Below are positions 35,292 to 43,816 of a stretch of DNA of 64,000 nt, piece by piece. Source of the stretch: Lewinellaceae bacterium (lineage in GTDB: Bacteria > Bacteroidota > Bacteroidia > Chitinophagales > Saprospiraceae); the NCBI GenBank assembly GCA_020636105.1, contig JACJYL010000001.1, positions 3,658,001-3,722,000 of the forward strand, given 5' to 3'. The translations under genes were made by a program, and so were the position numbers. Positions within the stretch are counted from its first letter, which is position 1, and each line of letters begins with the position of its first letter. Below the pieces are notes generated by a model. It saw only the letters and a program-made list of their open reading frames with translations, was not told where the DNA came from and searched no databases.

Positions 35292-36929
35292 ATGATAACA
35301 GGACGACTGAAATTGAATGTTATGGCTTTTTTATGCGGGCTTGCAGGGGCCACTTTTTTGGGAAACACCCCGACGTTTTCACAAACGCCTGCCAGGGTGC
35401 TTCAAATTGGAGGGGAAGGCATTGACAACCTGAGTCACATGAAGATAATGGATGGTAGTGACCTCATTATCGCCGGTGTATTTGATGATGACCTTGCTTT
35501 GGGAGAGACCATCCTGGCTCCTGTTGGAGAAAATGATGTGTTTCTCGCCAGGATCAATGGGAACAATGAGACTATGTGGGCGATGAGTATTGGCAGCGAT
35601 TTTGATGATGACATTACCGGATTGGCCCTCGGGCTGAATGATGATATTTATGCCACCGGGAGTTTTTGGCTCGAAGCCCAATTGGGGGATTTCCCCCTGA
35701 CCAGTACCCAAAGTCCAAAAAGTATTTTCCTGACCAAAATATCAGCCTCCACGGGAACCGTTGCCTGGGCCCAAAAAATTGAAGGATCGGAGGTCAAAGT
35801 TTCAAAAGACATGCTGCTGAATCACGAAGAGGATATTATCTTAAGCGGATTTTTCTCCGGCACTCTTTTTATAGGTGATACGACTTTACAGGCAGCGTCT
35901 CCCACTGATTTGTTTGTTGCTTCTTTTTATTCTGACGGCAACCTGAATTGGGCCCTGAACCTGGGAATCTCTGGAACCGCAAAAGCATTGACTTCCTGCA
36001 TTTTATCCAATGACAACATCGTCCTGGGGGGCATTTTTAACGATACCTTGAAGATCGCCAATAACTCAATGGTGGCAGAGACCAGTGATGACGATGTTTT
36101 TATCGCCTGTTTTTCTCCGGAAGGAGAAGCCCTTTGGGCGACCAAAGCAGGCGGCGTTCATGAAGAATTCCTGACGGCCCTACAGGCGGATGATCTCGAC
36201 AATATTTATGCCAGCGGTCATTTTGTGGGCGTCATCAACCTGGACGACGGGTCTTCCATTCAGAGCAACACGGGCTGGGCTGACCTTTTTATATTAAAAT
36301 TTTCGGCAGCAGGCGAGGTGCTGAATGCCAAACGATTTGGAGGCCCTGAACTCCAACACAATACAGCCATGGAAGTCACCGACGATTTTATTTTCCTTAC
36401 GGGAAATTTCCAGGGCGCCATGACGATTGGAGACAATAACTACGACGCCGGCAACCAAACGGCCGGGTTCATCACTCGCCTGGATCACGACCTGATTCCC
36501 CAGACCGGATGGACGTTGAAATCTGAGGTCAATAACGTATTTCCAACCTGTTTGACTTCAGATCAAATGGATAACATCTTTATCGGAGGAGCTTACGGTC
36601 ATGACATTTCCGGTATTGAAGCCCTTGGACCTCCACTTGGCTTATTTGATATTTTCATCCTCGGCTATCCGGCAGGAACAGTCAATGCCCTTCCGGGAAT
36701 AATGCCCCTTCCGGAAATAACTGTTTTCCCCAATCCCGCGGCTGAAAAAATTCAGATACGCACATCACTTAAGCACTTTGATATTCAAATGATCGATATC
36801 AATGGCAGGATACTTTGGCAGGGAAGCAATGTTTTTGAGATAGATGTTTCGAACTTGGCGGCAGGGCCATATTTTATCAAAATCAGGAGTGGAATGATGG
36901 AATGGCAGGGGAAGATTTTGGTAAAATAA
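35292..36929 (+). CDS. Secreted beta-propeller-like protein with T9SS sorting domain
   Basis: A 545-residue exported protein: signal peptide (about 1-30), repeated units of about 45-60 residues with the theme GxNDDIYATGSFW / DDLDNIYASGHFVG and DVFLARIN / DLFILKFS (SBBP-like beta-propeller blades), and a C-terminal type IX sorting domain (VFPNPAAEKIQIRTSLKHF, then IDINGRILWQG and a final Lys). Such proteins are exported by T9SS and attached to or shed from the cell surface; ligand unknown. Confidence 0.85.
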   Translation: MITGRLKLNVMAFLCGLAGATFLGNTPTFSQTPARVLQIGGEGIDNLSHMKIMDGSDLIIAGVFDDDLALGETILAPVGENDVFLARINGNNETMWAMSIGSDFDDDITGLALGLNDDIYATGSFWLEAQLGDFPLTSTQSPKSIFLTKISASTGTVAWAQKIEGSEVKVSKDMLLNHEEDIILSGFFSGTLFIGDTTLQAASPTDLFVASFYSDGNLNWALNLGISGTAKALTSCILSNDNIVLGGIFNDTLKIANNSMVAETSDDDVFIACFSPEGEALWATKAGGVHEEFLTALQADDLDNIYASGHFVGVINLDDGSSIQSNTGWADLFILKFSAAGEVLNAKRFGGPELQHNTAMEVTDDFIFLTGNFQGAMTIGDNNYDAGNQTAGFITRLDHDLIPQTGWTLKSEVNNVFPTCLTSDQMDNIFIGGAYGHDISGIEALGPPLGLFDIFILGYPAGTVNALPGIMPLPEITVFPNPAAEKIQIRTSLKHFDIQMIDINGRILWQGSNVFEIDVSNLAAGPYFIKIRSGMMEWQGKILVK

Positions 36930-36984
36930 CTTTTTTTTCAAAAAAATAACAAAATGCTCTTGAGTCAAAAGATCAAATCAAAAC

Positions 36985-37014
36985 TTGCAAACTTCCGTTT
37001 TTTTTTTACATTTG
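36985..37014 (+). promoter_or_regulatory. Bacteroidota-type promoter with duplicated -7 element
   Basis: TTG at 36985-36987 and TACATTTG at 37007-37014 with a 19-bp spacer. A second TACATTTG (37033-37040) lies 26 bp further on, within a direct repeat TTACATTTGAGTTTG (37006 and 37032). The downstream gene start is about 170 bp away. Confidence 0.5.
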
Positions 37015-37202
37015 AGTTTGTTAGATAAAACTTACATTTGAGTTTGATTCAAATTTTCCTCCCGAATTTGAAAAGGACAACCTTAAAGAAAGAACTGAAA
37101 ACTACTCCCTTCTTTCAATTTGTTTTCCGGATTTTAATTCGCAATCAGGGATAGTCGATAGAATCAGCCACCTCAAATGAAGCACAAATAAAGGTAGTAA
37201 GT

Positions 37203-37844
37203 GTGGTTGGCAATGTATTAGAAGAAACGAATTTAACTACGTCCCCTGATTGTGACGATGTTGATCCTGTTTTTGTTGAAGGAGAAGACTGGTTGGCCCG
37301 ATACGCCGCGGGAGAAGGCAGGTGTAATGGAACAATGCCGGAATCCAATGCAGCGGAAGAACTGGAAAAAAAGCTCAATTATTATTATCCTTTGGCTCAT
37401 CCAATTGTCAGCCCTTATCCTAATGCTGTTTATCATGTTGGCTTTTTTGATATTGTAGATCATAGCTGGATACCTATTGATGCACTTGGTTATCCGAATG
37501 AGTTTGATGAAACACAAGGGGACAACCATAGAGGTTTTTTAATGTATTATTCTAGTTCAGATGATCCAAATTATCAAGAAGCTCTTTGTATTTATCATGG
37601 TGACATGAACTGGTATTATTGCCAAATGTGGGGAATTATTGAAGGTTTGACCCCGGCTGGTAAAGAGTTTATTTCCGTTAATGCCTGGGCTGACGCTATT
37701 TTTAATGGTACTACTTTTAATATTCACAGAATGAATCCCTCTTATGGAACACCTCTTTTTATATCTGATATAGGTTGGGGACCATCATCAGGGCCATTCA
37801 TTGAAGCAATAGATTTAACAGAAAGGATTTTAGATATTCCCTAA
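37203..37844 (+). CDS. Unrecognised protein, uncertain or degraded 5' end
   Basis: The frame gives 213 residues from a GTG at 37203. Coding-like sequence continues upstream to a TAG at 37152-37154, and no ATG is available, so the true start is unclear. There is no signal peptide although neighbours are exported. Beyond the TAG the same frame is open for about 40 more codons. Composition is Asp/Glu/Tyr-rich and AT-rich compared with nearby genes. I see no known domain: NAVYHVGFFDIVDHSWIPID and a Cys-Trp-rich stretch (CIYHGDMNWYYCQMWG) are the most distinctive parts. It may be a 5'-truncated or decaying gene. Confidence 0.5.
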   Translation: MVGNVLEETNLTTSPDCDDVDPVFVEGEDWLARYAAGEGRCNGTMPESNAAEELEKKLNYYYPLAHPIVSPYPNAVYHVGFFDIVDHSWIPIDALGYPNEFDETQGDNHRGFLMYYSSSDDPNYQEALCIYHGDMNWYYCQMWGIIEGLTPAGKEFISVNAWADAIFNGTTFNIHRMNPSYGTPLFISDIGWGPSSGPFIEAIDLTERILDIP

Positions 37845-37862
37845 TTAAAAATAATTCTCCTT

Positions 37863-37902
37863 TGACAAATCCCAGGATCAGTCAAAATCGCGGGATTTGT
37901 CA
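37863..37902. other. Hairpin after the unrecognised gene
   Basis: TGACAAATCCC (37863-37873) pairs perfectly with GGGATTTGTCA (37892-37902), with an 18-nt loop. There is no downstream T-run on the plus strand (an A-run follows), so it is terminator-like only in shape. Confidence 0.45.
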
Positions 37903-37961
37903 CAGGACAAAAAAAAATAAAAGGTTGTCTAAACTTCCAGCCTAGCTCTAAACTTGATACC

Positions 37962-39383
37962 ATGAAAAAAACGATCTCTTTCCTTTTGTTCTGCTGTACC
38001 ATTTTCCCCTTAGCGGGTCAGCAAGGTTTTGAATTTGCCTCTCTATTAAATCTCGATCAGGAAGCAGTAGTCGTTGCTGAAAATTTAGACGGGCACTTTA
38101 TTTTGGCCGTAACTGCTGACACCTTAAATGACCAGCAAGTTAAATTCATCGAATTGGATGAAGAAGGACAGATACTCCATTCACAAACTTTCTTCGAAGA
38201 GGGATGTGTGCTACATATTGCCCAAATTTTTTCAATGCCTGACCACTACATCACATTTGGGTATAAAGATTGTGAAAATTCAGGCTCTCGTCCTGTCTGG
38301 ATTTTGAAATTATCTCCTGAACTGGAATTACTGGAGGAACAAGTTTATGAAATTTTGGAGAAAGATGGGAAATTTATTAATCCACGTGCCCGGTTAATAA
38401 GTGATTCCACTATTGCATTTAGCGCTATTTTTAGACCAGGAGGCCTTTATCGCCCGATGGGAGGCATCATTCATTTAGAGGAAGAAAATTTTGAGTATTC
38501 TATTTGGGCTAACAATTCTGATTATATAAATGATTTTTCATTCCGTTCGGACTCAGCAGGTTATGTTTTATTCGGAACACGATTATATTTTACAGATGCT
38601 TCCTTTAATGTGAATTATATTAGAGAAAATGTAGATAATAATTTTAGTATTGGGCAGCAAGGTGCTATTGAACACATTAACGATACTTTGTTTTTACTTT
38701 CCGGTAGATATAATTCATTGGATAAGGATGGTATTATTGTTGGGATATTCAATCACGATTTTCAGGTAATCCAATACGATACTATCGCAACATATCCAGA
38801 AGATGCTCCCATTAACTACCCTGCCCCCAAAGCCAGCCTCGGCATGGGATCGTCAGGCGATTACTTTTACCTTGGCGGTATTCTCAATATAGATATTTTT
38901 AGTTTCCCGTATAGCAATCATCTTTCTTCGTTTGTCTTAGCCAAATACGATATGTCGCTCGATAAATACTGGGAAAAAACATATGGGGGTGATGCTTATT
39001 ACTTCATGCGCGGCCTGATTGCTACTTCTGATGGAGGATGCCTGATGTACGGATTCCGCTATCAGACTGGAAGTTTTCCGGAAGCCTATGCACTAAAAGT
39101 GGACGGAAACGGATTAATCACCGGAACGACGAGGATTCCGCTGCCGGAAAGCCCTTTTAAAATATTTCCCAATCCTTTTCAGCATACACTCGTTATTGAT
39201 ACTCCTCTCGAACAGGATTTTACGATACAACTTTTTGACAGTTCCGGTAAATTGGTTTTAAAATCGAATTTTCATTCCACACAGACACTTGATCTGTCTT
39301 TTTTGGATTCCGGCAGTTATTTTTATCAAATTTGGAAAGGGCAGGAAATATTAAAAACGGGGAAGGTGGTTAAAGTGGAATAA
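37962..39383 (+). CDS. Secreted protein with T9SS type A sorting domain
   Basis: A 473-residue exported protein: signal peptide (1-20, ending LAGQ), a long domain of repeating beta strands of about 60-70 residues each, resembling a propeller or delta-60 repeat (ILKLSPELELLEEQVYEI, MRGLIATSDGGCLMYGFRY), and a C-terminal type IX sorting domain (FKIFPNPFQHTLVIDTPLEQ, IQLFDSSGKLVLK, final VVKVE). Probably surface-exposed; ligand unknown. Confidence 0.82.
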   Translation: MKKTISFLLFCCTIFPLAGQQGFEFASLLNLDQEAVVVAENLDGHFILAVTADTLNDQQVKFIELDEEGQILHSQTFFEEGCVLHIAQIFSMPDHYITFGYKDCENSGSRPVWILKLSPELELLEEQVYEILEKDGKFINPRARLISDSTIAFSAIFRPGGLYRPMGGIIHLEEENFEYSIWANNSDYINDFSFRSDSAGYVLFGTRLYFTDASFNVNYIRENVDNNFSIGQQGAIEHINDTLFLLSGRYNSLDKDGIIVGIFNHDFQVIQYDTIATYPEDAPINYPAPKASLGMGSSGDYFYLGGILNIDIFSFPYSNHLSSFVLAKYDMSLDKYWEKTYGGDAYYFMRGLIATSDGGCLMYGFRYQTGSFPEAYALKVDGNGLITGTTRIPLPESPFKIFPNPFQHTLVIDTPLEQDFTIQLFDSSGKLVLKSNFHSTQTLDLSFLDSGSYFYQIWKGQEILKTGKVVKVE

Positions 39384-39447
39384 GGACTCCAAATAATAAT
39401 TTGCATTATTTCGAAACCTATTACTTTTGAGGCAACCTGGAGGATCT

Positions 39448-40839
39448 TCACCTTCCTTCAAAAACCGCCCACAATTTTCTATCCTTCCCAAAACATTCCA
39501 CCCGTTCAAATGGTGGAAACTCCGGTGCGAAGCGTTCTACCATATCAAAAGAAAAACTTTTCAGGCGGCAATACAGGTTATCGATATAATGAATTTCGCC
39601 AAAGGTGTTTTCAGCCAGGCAGCCGTATTCGGCAAAGGCGTTGACGTTGTTCAATTGTGCGTCGAGAAAGGTGAGAATATTGATGGTTGTATTTTTTTGT
39701 CCAATGTCGGTGGCCCATTCGCAAATATCCTGCCCTTCAGCTTTGCAAATATTAGCCCCGTCGCTGACCAAAAAAATGCTTCGTCTGACAGAGTCTGAAA
39801 CGGAGAACAATTCTTCGGATGATTTAAGAATATTCAGCAAGGGTGTCGTCCCGTCGGGCGTCAGGAACTGCATATCCCAGATGAGGTCTTTTCGTGATTT
39901 AGTGCCGGTTTGTATCCATAAACGGGGTTCCGTTCCACAATCTCCCCCGATCGTTCCCACCCCAATTTTTATTTCCGGATCAATATTGCGCAAAAGATAA
40001 AGCACTGTTTCCCGCATCACTTCAAATCGGGTCTTACCCATGCAGATCACATTTTCCATGACCATGGACCCCGAAATGTCGAGCATAAAAACGATCTCGT
40101 CAAAAGACTGGAAATCTATAGAGCGAAAAACATCTTGTGGCAAAGAAACATAGGCCTGTTCAGCGCGTCGTTGCTCCATGGCTGTGCTGTCAAAAACCAG
40201 CGGATATTTCAATCCCAGGGTATCCGTCATCAATTTAAGATTTTTCCGTGCCGCAACGTTGCCCGGATCGTACTTTAAAGCTTCCTGGAGGGTTTCCATC
40301 GCCTGTTCCATATCCGATTCCGAAATATGAAAATGTCGTTCCACGGCTCCTTTGTCGTTACTGTTGCTCGACTGATTCATGAATTGGGCATAAGCCAGGG
40401 CATTGTAAAGTGCCCCGATCAATTTTGTATCCCCGAGTTTGATTTGAATATCAAGGCTCCGTTTGAAATAACCAGTAGCGATATTGTATTTTTTTGCCCC
40501 ACAATAAATCAGGCCGCCCGAAAAGGCAAGGGTCGCCTTTTTTTGGTCATAATCCGGGTCGCGTTTATTAAAAAGCTGGCTGCAGTAGTCGAAGATACTG
40601 ATGGATCTTTCCACCTCTCCCGACTGTGCCAGGCTTACCGCATAAGAAAGAGCGATACTGTAATTTCGGGGGAGTATCTCATTGGCCTTCCCAAAATGGC
40701 GGCTAGCTTCCCGATAAAGACCTTCCTCATAACTGATGGTTCCTCTAAAAAAATGTTTATAGGCTCTCTTCTGGCTGCCGGGAGGGGACAGGAAAGCAAA
40801 ACATACCATAACCATAAGCATCAAAGAGGATCTATTCAT
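39448..40839 (-). CDS. TPR and von Willebrand factor A domain protein
   Basis: From the ATG at 40837-40839 the product has 463 residues: signal peptide (about 1-20), TPR-like helices (about 25-190: GLYREASRHFGKANEILPRN, ETLQEALKYDPGNVAARKN), then a vWA domain (about 235-430) with the MIDAS motif DISGSM (D-x-S-x-S), and downstream a conserved Thr/Asp region (TPDGTTPLLNIL, LVSDGANICKAEG). It is likely a periplasmic or surface Mg-dependent protein-binding factor, similar to Bat-type proteins, but no Bat genes are adjacent. The upstream leader contains one copy of a 90-bp repeat. Confidence 0.82.
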   Translation of the reverse strand: MNRSSLMLMVMVCFAFLSPPGSQKRAYKHFFRGTISYEEGLYREASRHFGKANEILPRNYSIALSYAVSLAQSGEVERSISIFDYCSQLFNKRDPDYDQKKATLAFSGGLIYCGAKKYNIATGYFKRSLDIQIKLGDTKLIGALYNALAYAQFMNQSSNSNDKGAVERHFHISESDMEQAMETLQEALKYDPGNVAARKNLKLMTDTLGLKYPLVFDSTAMEQRRAEQAYVSLPQDVFRSIDFQSFDEIVFMLDISGSMVMENVICMGKTRFEVMRETVLYLLRNIDPEIKIGVGTIGGDCGTEPRLWIQTGTKSRKDLIWDMQFLTPDGTTPLLNILKSSEELFSVSDSVRRSIFLVSDGANICKAEGQDICEWATDIGQKNTTINILTFLDAQLNNVNAFAEYGCLAENTFGEIHYIDNLYCRLKSFSFDMVERFAPEFPPFERVECFGKDRKLWAVFEGR

Positions 40840-40865
40840 ATTTTTTTCAAAATTGCACACAAAGG

Positions 40866-40959
40866 AACGCTTTAAAAATAAAATGACCTATTGGGGGGTG
40901 ACTTCTCTTTTGGGACGGGGTGAAACGACGGCAAATAAGTCAATTTATTTTTATCAAAT
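40866..40959 (-). repeat. 90-bp imperfect repeat, copy 1
   Basis: Read on the minus strand, this stretch matches copy 2 (61175-61264) over its length: both contain TGAC[C/T]TATTTGCC, then TCACCCC, then AATAGGTCA[A/T]TTTATTTTT and AAGCGTT. The arms (TGACCTATT / AATAAGTCA with one mismatch) make it a large stem-loop. It sits directly upstream of the vWA gene and in the same orientation. Confidence 0.7.
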
Positions 40960-41170
40960 CTCAAAGATAACAGACTTCAGCAGTTGACAGTTTAGAAGGA
41001 TTGTCTTTACCGAGGCTTTTAATATGAAATAATCTGATCTAATGAATGTGTTACAAATTAGTGGCTAAGCCTAATTGCGAAAAAATGATCTGAATGTTAT
41101 TTTTACCATGGATCATTTCGGCATAAAAAATACTTTTTCCATCTTAATTTGTTGATACTTAGTTCTTTTG

Positions 41171-41201
41171 TTGGTCAGAATAATATTTTGCCGTAAATTT
41201 G
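41171..41201 (+). promoter_or_regulatory. Bacteroidota-type promoter of the pyrophosphatase gene
   Basis: TTG at 41171-41173, 20-bp spacer, then TAAATTTG at 41194-41201, a full match to the TTG ... TAnnTTTG consensus. The coding start (41286) is 85 bp downstream, leaving a leader that contains a hairpin. Confidence 0.7.
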
Positions 41202-41220
41202 CGCGCTGAACGAAAAACAT

Positions 41221-41254
41221 AATGGCTTCCCAATTGAATATAGGCGGAGCCATT
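41221..41254 (+). promoter_or_regulatory. Leader hairpin upstream of the pyrophosphatase gene
   Basis: AATGGCTTCC (41221-41230) pairs with GGAGCCATT (41246-41254) with one bulged base, followed by CTTTTT. It lies in the predicted transcript leader, between the promoter and the ATG at 41286. It could be an attenuator, but no ligand-binding motif is seen. Confidence 0.35.
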
Positions 41255-41285
41255 CTTTTTGTAAAAACTTGAAAATCTTTAAATT

Positions 41286-43454
41286 ATGACTATTGCTTAC
41301 GCTATTCCAGTATTTGGAATAATAGCCTTGTTGTTTACTTTCGTCCGCTCAGGATGGGTAACCAAACAGGAGGAAGGAACTGATCGTATGAAGCGTATCG
41401 GTAAAAATATTGCTGACGGAGCGATGGCTTTTCTAAAAGCCGAATATCGAGTGTTGGCCATTTTTGTGGTGGTGGTTGCTGTTTTATTAGGATGGAGTGG
41501 TAGCCGCACGGAGAATTCATCTTCGTTGATCGCTTTATCATTTGTTATCGGGGCTGTTTGTTCTGCACTTGCTGGTTTCATCGGAATGCGTATTGCCACC
41601 AAAGCCAATACCCGTACCACTCATGCCGCCAGAACAAGTTTAGGGAAAGCGCTTGAAGTGGCTTTCGCTGGAGGTTCCGTAATGGGACTCGGCGTTGTAG
41701 GTCTGGGCGTACTCGGTTTGGGTTCTTTATTCCTTTTATATTCCAATGGGATGCACTGGGAACCCCTTAAAGTCATTAACGTATTGACTGGTTTTTCTTT
41801 TGGGGCCTCTTCTATCGCTCTTTTTGCACGTGTTGGAGGTGGGATTTACACCAAAGCTGCTGACGTAGGAGCTGACCTTGTAGGAAAGGTGGAAGCCGGA
41901 ATCCCTGAAGACCACCCTTTGAATCCTGCTACCATTGCTGATAACGTTGGAGACAACGTTGGAGACGTTGCCGGTATGGGTGCCGACCTTTTCGAATCTT
42001 ATGTAGGGTCAATCGTTGGTACTATGGTACTCGGAGCTACTTTTATCAACCTTCCACAATTCCAGTCCGGAAACTTCGGAGGATTGAATGCAGTATTGCT
42101 GCCTTTGCTGATCGCAGGTTTAGGCATCATAGCTTCTATCATCGGTACTTTTTTTGTCAAAGTTAAAGAAGGCGGTGACCCTCAAAAAGCATTGAACCGA
42201 GGAGAGCTGATCGCTTCTGTGCTTATGCTGGTAGCGACTTATGTTGCAGTAACCTGGATGCTCCCTGAGAGCTGGGAAATTGCCAAAGGGGCGGCCACAG
42301 GAATTACCACTCCATTAAAAGTTTTCGGAGCCGTTATTATCGGACTTGTTGCCGGATTGGGCATCGGATATATTACTGAATATTACACAGGAACAGGCAC
42401 AAAACCGGTTACCAGTATTGTTAATCAATCCGTAACCGGAGCAGCCACCAACATCATCTCCGGATTGGGAGTGGGCATGCAGTCTACTTTTATTCCTATT
42501 TTGATCCTGGCTGCAGCCATCATTGGTTCATACGAACTGGCCGGCCTTTACGGTATCGCTATTGCTGCGGTTGGAATGCTTTCCAATACAGGTATCCAGC
42601 TGGCGGTTGATGCTTACGGTCCTATTTCTGACAACGCCGGGGGTATTGCCGAAATGGCCAACCTGCCAAAGGAAGTTCGTGAACGTACGGATAAATTGGA
42701 TGCTGTGGGCAATACGACTGCGGCCATTGGAAAAGGATTTGCTATCGGATCTGCAGCCTTGACGGCACTGGCTCTTTTTGCAGCCTTTATGGAAGTGGCC
42801 GGTATCAACTCTATCAATATTGCCAACCCAAAAGTAATGGCCGGTTTATTCCTCGGTGGAATGTTGCCTTTCTTATTCTCTTCCCTGGCTATGGGCGCTG
42901 TTGGACGTGCGGCCATGGACATGATCCAGGAAGTGCGAAGACAATTTAAAGATATTCCGGAATTAAAGGCAGCCTTAGAGGTTATGCGCAGAAACGGAAA
43001 AAATGAATATGAGGATTGGAATAAGGCAGATCAGGATACTTTTGATGCTGCTGACGGAAAAGCAGATTATACCAAATGTGTGGATATCTCAACAAAAGCC
43101 TCTATTCGTGAAATGGTTCTTCCCGGAATGGTAGCGATTCTCTCTCCTATTCTTGTTGGTTTTACCGGAGGCGCTGAAATGTTGGGTGGATTGCTTGCCG
43201 GAGTAACCACAGCAGGGGTGCTGATGGCTATCTTCCAATCCAATGCCGGTGGTGCATGGGACAATGCCAAGAAGATGATCGAAGGAGGAGTAACTATTGA
43301 CGGTGCGCAATACGGTAAGGGAAGTGATCCTCACAAAGCTGCCGTTGTTGGTGATACTGTTGGTGATCCTTTCAAAGATACTTCAGGACCTTCTTTGAAT
43401 ATTTTGTTGAAATTGATGTCTGTTGTAGCTTTGGTGATTGCACCAATGTTGTAG
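41286..43454 (+). CDS. hppA: Membrane-bound pyrophosphatase (Na+/H+-pumping)
   Basis: Multi-pass pump that hydrolyses pyrophosphate to move H+ and/or Na+ across the inner membrane. The 722-residue protein has the family signatures DVGADLVGKVEAGIPEDHPLNP (part quoted) and ADNVGDNVGDVAGMGADLFESYV (part quoted), PKEVRERTDKLDAVGNTTAA and a late GDTVGDPFKDTSGPSLNIL. In GNTTAA the Ala (rather than Lys as in GNTTKA) marks a K+-dependent enzyme. Relatives in Bacteroidota pump Na+ and H+, but the ion cannot be fixed here. Full length, near the usual 700-750. Preceded by a good promoter and followed by a strong terminator hairpin. Confidence 0.95.
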   Translation: MTIAYAIPVFGIIALLFTFVRSGWVTKQEEGTDRMKRIGKNIADGAMAFLKAEYRVLAIFVVVVAVLLGWSGSRTENSSSLIALSFVIGAVCSALAGFIGMRIATKANTRTTHAARTSLGKALEVAFAGGSVMGLGVVGLGVLGLGSLFLLYSNGMHWEPLKVINVLTGFSFGASSIALFARVGGGIYTKAADVGADLVGKVEAGIPEDHPLNPATIADNVGDNVGDVAGMGADLFESYVGSIVGTMVLGATFINLPQFQSGNFGGLNAVLLPLLIAGLGIIASIIGTFFVKVKEGGDPQKALNRGELIASVLMLVATYVAVTWMLPESWEIAKGAATGITTPLKVFGAVIIGLVAGLGIGYITEYYTGTGTKPVTSIVNQSVTGAATNIISGLGVGMQSTFIPILILAAAIIGSYELAGLYGIAIAAVGMLSNTGIQLAVDAYGPISDNAGGIAEMANLPKEVRERTDKLDAVGNTTAAIGKGFAIGSAALTALALFAAFMEVAGINSINIANPKVMAGLFLGGMLPFLFSSLAMGAVGRAAMDMIQEVRRQFKDIPELKAALEVMRRNGKNEYEDWNKADQDTFDAADGKADYTKCVDISTKASIREMVLPGMVAILSPILVGFTGGAEMLGGLLAGVTTAGVLMAIFQSNAGGAWDNAKKMIEGGVTIDGAQYGKGSDPHKAAVVGDTVGDPFKDTSGPSLNILLKLMSVVALVIAPML

Positions 43455-43495
43455 GCATAAATTTTACTTAAATATTTTACATAAAGTAAAACGAT

Positions 43496-43816
43496 AAACA
43501 AGAGACATCCCGAATTTTATCTGATTAGATGAAATTCGGGATGTTTCTTTTACAAAAAGAGATAAACCGCAAAATGTAAAACAAGTAACCGCAAAATTTA
43601 GAAGTGTTTGGGTCATGGGTTAGGTGTTTTGAGACAAAAATTGACTTTTTCTCCAAAACCCACACGTTTTGCCCACTCACTTTTACATTTTAAATTCCTT
43701 GTTTTACACCTGCCTTCCTGCGTCTGCAGGCAGGTTTTACATTTAAAAAATACTTCAAATAATCATATAATTTCCAGTTCAGACAGTTTTTGAAATTCCG
43801 GGATGACTCATGTTTA
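43496..43816. repeat. Dispersed intergenic element, copy B
   Basis: Fills the gap between hppA and the ATPase gene. The left end is weaker (AAACAAGAGACATCCCG), the right end is GAAATTCCGGGATGACTCAT followed by GTTTA. Shares with copy C the block CTGCCTTCCTGCGTCTGCAG, the block TTTTACATTTAAAAAATACT, and ACAGTTTTTGAAATTC-like sequence. The right end runs into the stop codon (TAA, minus strand, 43814-43816) of the ATPase gene. Confidence 0.75.
43506..43551 (+). terminator. Strong hairpin terminator for hppA
   Basis: CATCCCGAATTT (43506-43517) pairs with AAATTCGGGATG (43532-43543); inner pairing TATCT/AGATG extends the stem to 17 bp with one G-T, loop GATT. TTTCTTTT follows. It is the left end of repeat copy B, so the element supplies the terminator. 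Confidence 0.8.

Noticed and set aside
43496..43816. Insertion sequence with transposase in repeat copy B
   Set aside because: No open frame longer than about 60 codons is inside and none resembles a transposase, so it is reported as a non-coding repeat.
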